Source: Paramacrobiotus metropolitanus (lineage: Eukaryota > Tardigrada > Eutardigrada > Parachela > Macrobiotidae). Taken from it: a stretch of 64,000 nt of DNA. The stretch spans positions 1,240,001 through 1,304,000 of the forward strand of contig NW_026570225.1 in the NCBI RefSeq assembly GCF_019649055.1, in the 5' to 3' direction. Positions 20,852 to 32,800 of the stretch are shown in pieces; position 1 is the stretch's first letter; each line of letters opens with the position of its first letter. Both the position numbers and the translations under genes were made by a program. Under the pieces are notes generated by a model. That model did no database searches. It was not told the origin of the DNA and saw only the letters and a program-made list of their open reading frames with translations.

Positions 20852-21596
20852 TTTAGGAAAAAATGTTTCTGTAGTTATTGCAAAATATTGATGTTGCTCC
20901 ATAATTTGTATTAGTACTTTGTACTTAAGAAACTGTTGTCGTTTTGTTCCGAATAGCCAGCTAATTAATGGTGCCTTTATTGTATGATTGTCCTTTGGTG
21001 GAAAAATGCTTATTATAAGGATAATGTGATAATGGAATGGCCTAAAAGTTTGTTAAAAATAATGCAAAATTTTTAAAATTAATTATCGGTATGTGGTCAA
21101 CCAGGAAAAGGGGAATCGTGCACGGCGGTACGTATGAAATTTTTTGCGCACGATTGCCGGTCGATGGATTAGTTACTTGATGCATTTGCAGATTGTGATG
21201 TTTATCTCGCTTTTCTTCATCTGCGATTAAGAGATGCTACCATCTGCCGCCGCTTTACGATGTCGTTATTCTAATTCTAAAAATACTATAACTTTTAAGT
21301 TTGCGTCTTCTGATGCCGCTTGCCAATATATGGAATATACAGAATTGTCTGCACCGAAAGCTTATTGAAACTGATTTTAATTATAATTTATACGCATGAA
21401 CTTTGCTTTGTGCATCGTTCGAGAAATTCTGACTCAGATAACGATGAAATACCCTGGCAAAAATAAGTAAGTTGGATCTTTCCGGCTTTTCATGCCGACG
21501 CGTTCAGTCTGTAAAGGTGAAATGTCTGATTAAAGAAAGCCCAAACCCGTAGGGGTTGCCCACTGCGCACTTCGTTTATAAGTTCTTACTTTCTAC

Positions 21597-21645
21597 AAGG
21601 TATCTTCACTTAACAAAAAGCAAGCAAGGTAAGTGAAGATACCTT
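21597..21645. repeat. Hairpin with 16-bp perfect arms
   Basis: Arms aaggtatcttcactta (21597-21612) and taagtgaagatacctt (21630-21645) around a 17-nt loop of repeated AAGCA/AGCAAGG words. It may be a small foldback element or a structured transcript end. Confidence 0.85.
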
Positions 21646-21836
21646 GCTTTTTAGTTCCTACTTTTTGCTACTCAAGTTGCTAGTTGCTACTATAGAGCGA
21701 TAAAATTTTGATTAAGATTAAGCAAGTTAAAAGTGTATACGAATTCTATATGATTGTGCCGGATCTCTGGATTTCTGCAACTTCTGACAACGCACTCACG
21801 GTCCAGGTGTACGGCATGGTTTCTTGATTCAGATTA

Positions 21837-23424
21837 ATGATCACTTTGATCAGTGATCACTTGAGAACCACGATGTTGACGCAGTGGTTGAACGAAGCCA
21901 AGTTGGATCTGTTTGGTTCTGCGATGGTGCGGAATGCAACAACAGAGCTTAATGCTGTATTATGTTATCAGGTTGATTCGTCGGATCTCTTCATTTGGCT
22001 AATTGATAGCAACCACATTTCCCACGTCCGTTTCTCAGAACAGAGTCTGAAGGAAGAATGCAGAAATTTGAAGGTTACTCCCGTGGAACTCCTCAAAGCG
22101 CTTCGGTAAGAATTGTAAAGCGGTGAGTAATAAGCCATCGCCGCGTCTTTACTACAAAAATTACCAAACTAAGGCAAACTTACATATATTATGAATTTAT
22201 GGATAAGCGGTAATTATCGTATAAGACGGGAAAAGCCATCTGGAATAGTTTTCTATTTAAAAATCGAATCTTTTGAAAACCACTTGACATAGTTATTGAC
22301 TGTACTTTTTCATTCATGAGTAATAACAGTTCTTGCTTTGATTTTCCACTGTGTCGTTCGCCTAGATATCTGAATTTGACTTCCTGTTTTAAATAACTTT
22401 TAATCATGAACCATGGTCAGGAAACTTCCGTTGTGAAATTGGCAGCAACAACCATGACCAAGCTTATAAGCAGTTTAATATCAGCTGGTTTCAGTTACAG
22501 TAGAAATAATTTTTTTAACGCTCAGATTTTTATTATTTTAATTCTATCATTTCATTTTATATAATTATTTTTTAATTATTTCTGTCATTTTTATTGTTGT
22601 TGTGTTTACCTGCGCATAATATCGGAGCGTGAACTGGCTATTGCCGACTAAAGGAACTTCTTGAAAACTAAAATATTAATTTGGATTTCTAGTGGTGACT
22701 TACGTAATTAAAATTAAAAATAGTGACTCTGCACCTCTTTTTTTTGGGCATTATCGCTTGTTATACGTACATCGTTACATGTACTGTACTATAACTATAA
22801 GTAGCTACTAGGAAGTGTGAGTACTCAGTAGCAGTCCGTACTCCCAGTCAGCCTATCCCTAGAACGTATTGTTAGTGATACGATGTAGAAACTGGAACTA
22901 CTAATGGTAAGCTCCTTTACCGTTGCCCTTTGCAGTTTTGTAATCGTGACACCATCGTTTTGTAATCGTTTCTTGTGGCTTCAAACACCAAACATTCAAT
23001 GTCAAGCCTTTTTTGCACATCATTAAAGGCTGTGTTTTTTTCTCAAAGGGAAAGTGTTTCGTCCAAATCAGCCACTTTCACCAAATCCCCCACCAGTGTG
23101 GTTGTATCTTTCTCCAGTAGCCAAACGGGTAGGATTCCGCTGGAGTTATCGCCCAAAGAACCGAAAGCCGATTTGGTGCGGGATTTGTTGCTTGCGTTCG
23201 GGCGGTCATATTCCGATGTCAAACAGGAACTGGATTCTGCCAAGAGCACAATGGAGGAATCAGCTGCACGGGTGTTTACCCAGTCCGCGATGTTGGATAC
23301 TGAACACCGCGCTCCCAAGAAGAAAGCAAAGACCGAGCCGGGAATGAGTGTGGTGAACCCGCGGTCTAGAATTGTCAAACCTGCCCGTGGTGTTGTTTAT
23401 AGTGATGAGGAGGAGGAAGATTAA
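21837..23424 (+). CDS. PAXX: PAXX, non-homologous end-joining factor
   Basis: Paralog of XRCC4 and XLF that binds Ku at DNA breaks and stabilises the end-joining complex in the nucleus. Two exons: 21837-22105 and 23049-23424, joined in phase across a 943-nt intron; 645 nt, 214 residues (human 204). The first exon gives the head-domain strands and helix (DLFIWLIDSNHISHVRFS..SLKEEC, then PVELLKAL). The second gives strand VVVSFS, IPLELSP, then a helix with ADLVRDLLLAFGRSYSDV, matching the beta-sheet-to-coiled-coil transition. The C-terminal segment, about 189-210, reads MSVVNPRSRIVKPARGVVYS and parallels the human Ku-binding end (S-L-I-N-P...K-K-P-A-G-G-V). A basic KKKAK run before it is a likely nuclear signal. 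The first ATG is used; one at 21873 is an alternative. Confidence 0.85.
22106..23048 (+). other. PAXX intron
   Basis: A 943-nt intron, unusually long for this window, with GTAAGA donor and TCTCAAAG acceptor. It is strongly A+T-rich in 22,500-22,600; no gene was recognised inside. Confidence 0.6.
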
Positions 23425-23961
23425 TGGTTCGCTAGGGGCAAGCGGATGGTATAGCCTGGTTTTTTACCTTTTGGGAAGTTTACAATTTTGCATCTACGGC
23501 GCTTTTTCGTCCAGCATGCACTACCAGGCGATTGACCTTAAAATTCGCACATTTTGCACCATACAGCACTTATACTCTACACCATAATATATATCGATAT
23601 TAGTTCATAGTAACTTGTTAGTTAACTTGTGACACAAATTCTTGGTTCTGAGAAATATTTCAAAGCCGATATTAAACTTTGTAATTTTTTATGAAGAAAC
23701 AATGGCCTATGAATCATAGCCTATGATCGGAATTTGCAGGATTAAATAATTGGATTAGATGGAAACTGGAAAATCTTTCATATTGTTTTTAGAGCTGTTT
23801 GGACTGATGTTTGGGTTTGCTAGATATGTAGATATATTGCTAGATGTAATTGATCGTTTCGATGTACTGTATTACTACGGTATTACAATTACTCTGTTAA
23901 TTAAAATTATTTTAGAGCGAGAATTAAGAGCTAAACGGACAGAGTGCATTGCGGTTTTCAG

Positions 23962-24462
23962 AATTCAGATGCGCATGAACTTGTGAAAGCACTTACCAAG
24001 ACATTGCGAATAGCCAAAAGAATCACTAAAGGCAGTCTAAACTCTAAAGCACTGCTACAGCGATATTGCAATACAGAAATTTCCGTGTGGTATTTTTCCT
24101 GTTCAGACAAAGAATTACGGCATGCATGTCATTGTAAACGTACTGTACGGTACCTTTTGATTTTATTGTTACCAACTACCAGTTTATACCGTGCGTGCGG
24201 AAGTTTGGTACGAGGAGTACATACGACACAGCACGCGTTATCGTTTCTGGTTGAACATACAGCCCGATTTCCAAAAGTACAGAGTATGCTGCGACAACAA
24301 AACGGTTTCTTAATGTTTTCAATAAGAAAGCTTGCCGGTTTGTTAGAACTGTTAAACCATGAAACTGACTATGATAAAACTGCATTATCCATGATGAGTA
24401 GGAGCGATGAGATGGCCCTTATGTCACATAGCGCAGAATGCTTAATTTTACTAAATAAATAA
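23962..24462 (+). CDS. Hypothetical open frame, possible exon
   Basis: An open frame of about 166 codons following a TTTTCAG acceptor and ending at a stop at 24460. It has no convenient start ATG, so if real it would be a terminal exon; a 75-codon ATG frame at 23,759 could precede it. The peptide has helical, Leu-rich stretches (LVKALTKTLRIAKRITKG, and near the end IRKLAGLLELLNHE) but no family I recognise. Base composition is no different from the flanks, so chance is quite possible. Confidence 0.2.
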   Translation, partial: NSDAHELVKALTKTLRIAKRITKGSLNSKALLQRYCNTEISVWYFSCSDKELRHACHCKRTVRYLLILLLPTTSLYRACGSLVRGVHTTQHALSFLVEHTARFPKVQSMLRQQNGFLMFSIRKLAGLLELLNHETDYDKTALSMMSRSDEMALMSHSAECLILLNK

Positions 24463-24900
24463 AAAATAGTTCATGTACTACAGTAGCGTATCCGCAAAAG
24501 TGTTAATGGAAGTGGCATGGAGTTTTTGAATTTAAGTTACTTTTAGTAGGCATGCAGCAATAACTCACGGTAATAATTTACGGTAGCAATTTATGGTTAG
24601 GGTAATAATTTAGGGTTCTTATTAGGCATGCAATAATAACTTGCGGCAGCAATACTTAATTTTATGAAATGCGGAAAATTAGTTTGACATCTATTTTATT
24701 CAGCAATATTCTATGTAACACGTAACTTATGTGTATTCGTTAATTTTTAATACAGTAATTAGCTCTAATTAGCGTAAAGTAAAATTATGATGTGATGGGC
24801 TAATTTAAAATCGCTACTAGCAGGCCGCGCGAACTTTATAAATGAAGGTTAGTGTAAGGGTAGAAAGAAGCATAATATGAAAGTACAAATACTGTACTCT

Positions 24901-24937
24901 ATTATTATTATTATTATTATTATATTATTATTATTAC
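24901..24937. repeat. (ATT)n microsatellite
   Basis: About twelve ATT units with one interruption. Confidence 0.9.
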
Positions 24938-27546
24938 GGCACAAGGGCAGACAACCCCAAAGTCTGCTCGAACAAAAACCATTTGAGCGCTAATAAATAC
25001 TTAAGACAGATATAAAAAATTTAACCGGGAAACGGAAATTTAGGAAGCCTACTGGGTGTCACATTCACGGGATAAACGGTTCCACGAGTTTGTGTGAAAC
25101 CGAAACGTTGTCCCTTATGGTTAGTGTGGCAGTGTCTAGCGAACTAAAACCAAACTAGCCAGTATGGCCTCAGTAACCGTTCCAAGAACCGTTTGCCCGG
25201 AAAATCTCGCGTGGGATTTTCCTTGTGAAATTACGCGTATATCTGGGCGCGGATGCGACAGACTGTATCTGTACGATATGCAGGTTGTCTGACGTAAGAA
25301 TTGCACTGTGTACAGTAAGTACTTTATTTTGAAGGTGCAGCGGCACTGCAGTCGCATGTAAGTACTATTGAAATAATTAATACAGTACGTACTGTACATA
25401 CATACTGTACTTTGTTTTGAAACACCGCTGTATGTAAACTGTAAACTGTCTATTATAAAGTACGGTGCTATGTAGTACAGTATAACCACGATACTTAATG
25501 GTAAGATTCAGCCGTCAAAACATAAACGATGTGCCTCTATGAAATTTTCGTTTTTAAGTAAGTAAGTTCGCAACAACATTTCGCAAATTTTTTCACCATT
25601 TTTGCTGTTTTTGCATAAATCTTCCGGTGCGCTTTGCTTTCTTACGAACTGATGTTTTCTACTCTTATACGAGCACTGAAACTCAAACTTCCTATCCTAA
25701 TTCGAGCCGAAGTTGGAAAATGTCTTCGTATCTGCAGTCACTATATTTTATTTCATTTTTGTACTTTTGGCTTTCTCGAATTTAATTATTTGCTCCATTA
25801 CAATTTTTATTTTATTTTTGTGTTATCGAGCAAATATTAAGAACACAGAATTTCCAAGTTCGCCTCCCGCGGACATTCCTAGTAGGGATATAGGTTGATC
25901 CGAAATCACCGTTTTACGACTTAAACCAGAGCGAAGCTGAATTCGGATAGTTATACGCTGCGTGTTCACGAAAAATCTACTGGATGAATCATTCATACCT
26001 TTCAGTGTTAAATAATAATGGGATTATCTGTTGTGAACGGCCAAACCGGGTGAGGAAACGAAAGCGCTGATTTATTATTTTTGATCACATTATGTGTTAA
26101 TATACTTTATCCTTTTTTATGGATAATGTTATTACGCATAACACGGAAACTAGGGAGCAGTGCGGATGTTTTGAAATTTCAAAAAAATAGTTGTACAGTA
26201 CATTAATACATAAGTAAGTTTTCAGTATTTCACCCTAATTAGGGTGAAGGATAAGAATAGTATAGTATTCTTGCCCTTAGTCGTTGTTATAAATATTAGG
26301 AACGCGCTCCGTTGTTGTAAAATATTTTTGCTGACACGGGGAAGCTTCATTTTAACCCCAAAGAAATAATTTATAAATTATGATACCTACGGTCTGTGGA
26401 ACAATCTAACAATAACTAATAAGTGAAATTGTTATTTAATATATTGAAGATATTCGCATTTAGTTTCTGACAACATCGTAAACTAATCATGTTTCATAGG
26501 TACTGTGTTATATCTGTAGGAGCAAATTTGCGACATTGCTCGTATCGAGTCGTATGTAAAACCGCACTATAACAAGTCATATCTATATACAGTAATATAG
26601 ATATACAGAGTTTATAAATATAGTATATAGATATGTAGTTCTGTGTATTATCTATATAAATATAAATGTTAAGTATTTATATTATGGATGTGGTAAAGAT
26701 ATATTGTACCTTTGTTACTATGTATCTATATATAGATGTTCCATCTGAATCTCGTTTTCAACATAGCTCTGTGATTGCATTTATTGGAAATACCGTACTG
26801 GTGCTGAATTATTAACTTCATCCTTCCCGATATCAAACAATCGCTTTTTTTCTTAATCAAGTTCTAGTATGAATTATACTTGTTTACATACACTGTCATA
26901 CAGTAATATTTACTGTACATGTAATCACTGTCATAATTCTGATTCTGCTTCCACGTACTGTAGTACAAGAACTGTGGTATTGTGCATGCACTTTGAGACA
27001 GTTTTCGTTGTAGGTAAATATAAAAATATGCAGATGCTGGCTCATTATAGTTCTTGTCAATTTTGCAAATAAGGCCTTCAGGTTATTATAAATGCTGCCA
27101 TGTTGTAGTAATTATAAATAATAATTATAAGATTTTACCGCCTCACAAAAGCAATGTCAGCTACACCGGCTTAAAATTAGCAATCATTTTCATGGCTTAA
27201 AATTAGCAATCCCGTGAGCAAATTACAGGGAGTATGGTCAGTATTCACGAATCACGAAACATGACTATAATATTGCTTAAAGTTAAAAGTTCTATGAGAC
27301 AATTTCGTGCAAACTGATACAATCAATACAAGTTTCTTCAAAATCCTTTGTGTTGCGATACGCGTCCCCCCTACCGTCAGAATTGTGGATCGAATTCTTA
27401 TTTGCAATTATAGTCCCCTATATTATTATAGTCATATGTGCACGCTTTCGAACTATTGGTAATTTTGGCAGAATACTTTGTTCCTCGTGATTTTTCATTT
27501 GGTAAAATTCGTGTGCTGTCCCATTTCAGAGCTCGTCTTTTTTCCA

Positions 27547-27669
27547 GGGCTAATAACGCCGTCAGCGAAAACCGCAACCAGCAGCCGGGAGCGAGTTGCC
27601 TGCGAAGCGTCGGTACAAGCCATACGATATCACTTAGACGGCCCACCAGTGCCGTATTTGATTGGGTGC
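27547..27669 (+). other. Exon-like segment, unassigned
   Basis: A 123-base, G+C-richer segment between TTTTTTCCAG and GTAAGC. One frame is open through it (containing VQAIRYHLDGPPVPYLIGC). No family is recognised and I could not join it in phase to the downstream KIX gene. It may be an exon of an unseen gene or a spurious match. Confidence 0.2.
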
Positions 27670-28268
27670 GTAAGCGGTGTTGTACTAGCGTAGTAGGCGT
27701 AGCGCGCTACGTCATACGTGGGCATTTTCCGTCTGTCTAAGCGGTAACTGCCGATTGTTGCCATTCTTAACTAGAAAGCAGACAACGAGTGTGAGAAAAT
27801 GGGAAGCTTCGGCCGAGCGTAGCCCTAGCTGTACTGTGTGCGGTGGCTCATTATCAATCAATATTATAAAAAAGATGTAATTTAATTACTATTACATGAT
27901 TTTTTCATAAAAATGAGGAAAATTTATGATTTTGGGGGATTTGGATTTGTGACCTTGAAATCCATGTACAGCTAGCGCTGATGTGTGAACGTTGCCGTAT
28001 TCTGCCGTACTTATTCATCGGTTTACCACTGAATCGAAACTCCTTGTAGTGTAGTTACCGCTAAGTGGCTCGTAGCGCCGAACGGAGAATCTTACGAGAT
28101 GCTGCTATTGGGTGATCCATTTATGCTGTCATGACGGTATAATATTATTATGATATGATCTATATGATTTGCTTTCATTTTCGGGATTCTGCTTATGTGG
28201 AGTGGTTGCGCTAAAATCAAGCGTAATCGAAATGTATCCTTATCGAATAAGTTCACAGTATTATTGCT

Positions 28269-30181
28269 ATGGTACGAGTCCGTACGACTTTGTTTCATGG
28301 TGGATTTCTATTGTGTGTCGTTCTTGTTCCACGAAAGAAATGCGTACTGTTCCAGAACGATCGGGCCCAACATTTCACGGACTACCGAGAGCCTCCAAGA
28401 GAAGAACGAACCAGACGCAAACCAGCTGTGCCTGGACTACAAGACAGTCCACCGGATGTTATGGATCTTGGAGAACATCGTGAGCGTAGGGCTTGGGTCG
28501 TTAATGAGTTGTAAGTTATGACTTTTGCGGACGTTCGCAGCTTCACAGCAGTCATTACTCAGTCCCTGAGGCCTGAATATCAGTTTGTGAGCCTGTGTGC
28601 TAAGTTATTATTATCGCTTTTTTAGAGTTTAATCTTAATACGTAATAACGATGCCCATCTTTGCACTTTTCGGACTTTTGTTGAGTTTTCGTGGCGCTAC
28701 AGCCTACAGCTGCACAACTGACAACTTCCCCAACTGACAGCTTCCCCATTTTGGCGTTATAAACTTATAATGCCGTTATTAATAAAATTAATTGAAATAT
28801 CACGGCACTTTTATTGCTGTCGATTGCTTGTTGTTGATGTTATGAAAGTCTCAGTCAATGACTAAATTTCAGAAATTAATATTATGGTTGTGTCGGTGGG
28901 GAGCATTTAAATACTTCCTTTAATAGTAAGTTTTTGCATTAAGTACAATAAAATAATTTAACTTAACATAATTGTAGATATTGGGCCTACATTAGTAACA
29001 TTGCTTTACTGGTTCAATACTCGTACTGTACTTCTGTCTCTGAGTCTCTGTGGCTGGTTATAGTGACGTCACTTCGTTCTACAAATCGTGATTCGTGAGT
29101 GGTCCTTATGTAGGGTAAAATGTTCCGCTTGTGCCAGCGATGTAACAAAAAGTTTATCCTTTTTCAGAGAGAAAATTTTTCGAACATACGGAAATCCACT
29201 GCGTAAAGGAAGCCAAGAAATTGAAAGCCGATTGTACGACAAGTCTCGCAATCAGGTACGTAGACACTAGGCCCGGAGAGATCTAAATACCGTTCTCTCA
29301 GTTGGCATTTCGCTGCCCTCTTCTGCAGGATGAATATTTGGCCTTGGCTGATAAATTGCTTCACCATATGCGAGACTTAGCAAGTAAGTGATTTCTAGTT
29401 TTCCCAAATTCATTAATTAGGAGCATTTCTTGTTGGGTGCAGAACTTGTTTATCAGTTTATTAGAAACGTTACAGAAAAGCTTTACCCTTCGTCACTTAC
29501 GCGAAAGGGGTTTGACTCCTCAGTTATTCCTTCGAATTTTAATCGTATGTTAAATTGTTCTGTGTAGATCAAAGGGGAACGCAGCCTCAAAGCCGCAGCG
29601 AATCCCTGGAGGATCTCCGCTCTATAACGAGTCCAAGCGGAAGTAGTCCAACGAGCCCTTCTCATCGCTCTTCACCCGGTTTCACCCCGAATCCGCATCG
29701 AAACAGAAGGGACAGTGGATCGCAGCCCATGCGATCAGAAGACAGTGATTTGCCCACCCATCCAGTTGCAATGGGTTGGTCCTCCCTCTCATCCGAACCA
29801 CCATTCCCACCTTCTGTGGGAATGGGCAGTGCTAGCGAATTGATACAACGCTATGATATCAATTATGGATCCATTCGTCTCCCAGCGCCAAATAAGCGCG
29901 CTTTTATGATGGGGCCGCAAAGGACGACCTACCAGGCGCGTTTTGGCCCGCCACATTCGCGCGCTTCCGCGTCTGCTCCAGCACTCGGTAGTCGTCACGG
30001 ATCGTATGCACATAGTGATGATCTGCCAGAGATCTTGACGCGGTTGATCCGCAGTGACGATGAAGGCGACGGCGAAAGTGGGGGACTGAGCTCGGATACG
30101 TACGAGACATCATTCAAGTTCTTAGTGCCCCGAAATGCTGTGATAAAGCAGATTACCATCCATTTAAAGTGTGTCAGATGA
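28269..30181 (+). CDS. MED15-like KIX-domain protein
   Basis: Four exons: 28269-28510, 29168-29255, 29329-29383, 29568-30181; 999 nt, 332 residues if the ATG at 28269 is used, or 268 from an in-frame ATG at 28461. The second start gives MDLGEHRERRAWVVNELEKI, which parallels the MED15 N-terminus. The KIX domain (three-helix activator-binding fold of Mediator subunit 15) spans roughly 70-128, with the diagnostic EIESRLYDKSRNQDEYLALA followed by KLLHHMRDL. The rest is a Ser/Pro-rich, low-complexity stretch (SPSGSSPTSPSHRSSP), then an acidic SDDEGDGESGG and a short tail. The long Gln-rich region and C-terminal Mediator-binding body of MED15 are missing, so this is either a very short MED15 or another KIX protein. 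Intron 1 is 657 nt. Confidence 0.7.
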
Positions 30182-31589
30182 GACCCTGTTGGAGGATTAA
30201 GAAGCGGCACAGATGGTATTGTCGCCTTGTGCCTGATGTTCTTTTCTCGTGTTGACTGGGATGGTAACTAAATTGTACGGTTTTCCTGCTGCGTTTTTTA
30301 ATTATGTACATAGGGTTGTAAAAACTAGGCTGGGAAACAGAAATTCTATGTTTGAGGATCTTCCGTCGACAAAATGTTTTGTTTGTGATTTGTTTTCTTC
30401 GGGATTTGTTTCTCTGTCGTTTAGTTGGTTGCGTGCAGCAGATCTTATCGAAGTACAGTATTAATTTCTTGTTTGGGACTGCTGTAGGTGTCCTGATACT
30501 GTAACATAACAATTAATAGTGACTTCGATACATTAATGCCTTACGGTTCGAATCTTCGATACTACAGAGTACAGATTATTATCGCCGTACTACAGTGCTA
30601 AGCACTGTAACAGAATTCAAGAAGCTTTTCCGTCGTTTTTTTACCGATTTATTTGAAGGGTTACTGAAGCTCTGTAAAACCGATGGTGCGGGCGCCGGCC
30701 GAAGGGGCCTCCGATCCCGGTGCACTGTTCGATATTGCGGGATTTCTAAGCAGCCGCGATCGATCGTATGCGAAGTTTAACGACCACATAATTGATTCAT
30801 AATTGCATACACAACAATTTATACGCTCTGTTGAGGAACGCAGTATTGTCTCGGATCGTGAAGCCAGCTATATAATAGTATGGCGTTTTTGGATACAATC
30901 ATGTGTTCAGCGTGTGGAAAACGGAAATATTAGAGGCAAAGATAAATTGAAAATGAAAGTACGGTAAATTGAAACTGTCGAATTTTCCTTCTGACGTGCT
31001 GGCATTGTATTGATAATCTTTAATAGAATATCAGACTCAATATTACTAGCAATTTAATGATACTTCTTATGTATCACCCTATCAGGTCATTTCAAATGTA
31101 TTAATACCGTAGCGGCCCGTACTTACTGACTACGGGTAGTTATATGAATACTGATTATCTGTGCCAGGACTTCGGCCCCTGTCCTTTGAGGCAAAGGATC
31201 TCGGCTTCTACTTCACCAATTTTGTTGCTTTAAAGTACATCAAAATTCTCTAGGCGTAGCGGTGGATCCAAGATTGTTGGCTTTTTGCCAAAATCGTTTG
31301 TCCAGGTCCAGTGGTCAATCACCAACTTGTTACCATGGACGCGATAAGATATGCACACTGTTTTAACACAACTTGATCCAGAACGGTAGAAATATCTGAC
31401 CTGCTACTTAACAATAAGTACGAGTACAGTACAAAGTAAAAATTCATGTAACTTAACACGTTAGTCATCATCACGTTAGTGATCATTGCAAGTTATGTAC
31501 GACTCGTACTGTATGTACAAGCAAACAGTCCGTGTTTCGATTAACTTATGTAAAGTGTCAATAGATTCATATATCCTTACGTCCTTATT

Positions 31590-31940
31590 TTTTGGAAATT
31601 ATCTCCTAAATCAAGATTGATTTTTTCAGTAAGTTGATAATTTTATAAAATAAGGCATCGCACAAACGTTCCTACCTTTATCTTTTAAAAAATCTTAAGT
31701 TTTGGAGAAGGTTTAAAAACATTTTTAAAAGCTGTAGTACTTAAGGATTGTTAGTACTTAAAGGTTGTTAGTTTTGGAAATTATCTCCTAAATCAGCATT
31801 GATTTTTTCAGTAAGTTGTTAATTTTATAAAATAGAGCATCCCATAAACGTTCCTACCTTCATCTTTAAAAAAATTTCAAGTTTTGGAGAAGGTTCAAAT
31901 TTTTTTTGAAAGTTGTAGTACTTAAGGGTTGTCAGTACAG
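31590..31940. repeat. Two-copy direct repeat, about 181-bp period
   Basis: Both copies begin TTTTGGAAATTATCTCCTAA, continue through a TTTTTTCAGTAAGTTG block and a CGTTCCTACCTT block, and end near AGTTTTGGAGAAGGTT. They differ by scattered substitutions, at roughly 90% identity by eye. Copy 1 starts at about 31590, copy 2 at about 31772. Confidence 0.85.
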
Positions 31941-32672
31941 ACAGTACTTAATGTTGTTGTACTTAAATGTGGCAGTGTAGTAGTGAGTACTTAAAATTAA
32001 TGTTGTTAGTACTTTAATGTAATACTACGTAAGTTGTAGTACTTAAATGCTGTTAGCTTTTAGAGAACTCGCAACTTAGCAACCTAAACAATTGCTAAAA
32101 TTGCCAATTACATCAAACATAATTTTATTTTTTTAATTCTTGAAATCTTTAATACGTACGTTCTTAAATCCGTTCGATTACCTCAAAATAAATACAAATT
32201 CTTCAAAGTCGGCTTTAAAGCGTTTTCAATTCAAGAATTTCTAAATATTTCGACTCGGCCCCGCGCAGCGGGGCCGTTACCTCTACATATTTTTAGCCTC
32301 CAGAGTTTCTAAATTTTAAAATATCTAGAAATCTGAATATCTCACGGTCTAAGTGTCTAATTTATAGGAGTATCTAATTCCTTAATATCTAAGAGCCGGC
32401 CCGCGGCCCGTTTACTGTATTCACCAACGTAGCGGCTCTGTGGTACTGGTGGTAGCTTGGGCATTCACAAACCTACGTTACTTTGTAATACTGGTAGCAG
32501 CTTTGGTAGTCATTAACCTAAAATAAATATGTATTTAATTTATCGACCGAAGCGAAGCGAAGGTCCTCTGTGTGCAAGAAAACGGGACTTTCTGTAACGT
32601 CGGTCACGCACACAGAAATTATTGCGCAATCGTGGCTACCCAGAATAACTTAAGGTGACCACTCCCTTAACT

Positions 32673-32800
32673 ACCTTCACCTACCTTTCACTCCGTACAT
32701 TGCCTTTCGCCCGGTACGTTGAAAAGACAAGCGGCAACCTTCACCTACCTTTCACTCCGTACATTGCCTTTCGCCCGGTACGTTGAAAAGACAAGCGGCA
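32673..32800. repeat. 64-bp perfect tandem duplication
   Basis: The unit runs from ACCTTCACCTACC to GACAAGCGGCA, at 32673-32736 and again at 32737-32800 without difference, implying a very recent duplication. A diverged inverted relative (GGTAGTGTACGGAGTGG) occurs near 33,050-33,110. Confidence 0.95.

Larger units (their letters stand above)
20786..21836. other. Intergenic TMEM63/PAXX
   Basis: A+T-rich, no exon recognised. It contains the TMEM63 3' end, a 16-bp inverted repeat at 21,597-21,645 and, near 21,540-21,570, a short stretch (AACCCGTAGGGGTTGCCCAC) weakly resembling the ends of the inverted-repeat element at 58.5-59.1 kb. Confidence 0.5.
23425..28268. other. Sparse A+T-rich intergenic region
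   Basis: No recognised gene. It contains a weak open frame at 23.96-24.46 kb, GGTAATAATTTA-type short repeats near 24.57-24.63 kb, an (ATT)n microsatellite at 24.90-24.94 kb, frequent TACTGTAC words (25.3-25.5 kb), ATATAGATAT-rich sequence at 26.58-26.74 kb, and a G+C-richer patch at 27.5-27.76 kb with an exon-like open segment. Confidence 0.5.

Noticed and set aside
27438-27740. Overlapping 70-100-codon frames on both strands
   Set aside because: Frames open on both strands reflect the G+C-rich patch; only the small exon-like segment is kept, at low confidence.
30541-30560. tRNA B-box-like GGTTCGAATC
   Set aside because: No matching A box or acceptor stem could be found around it.
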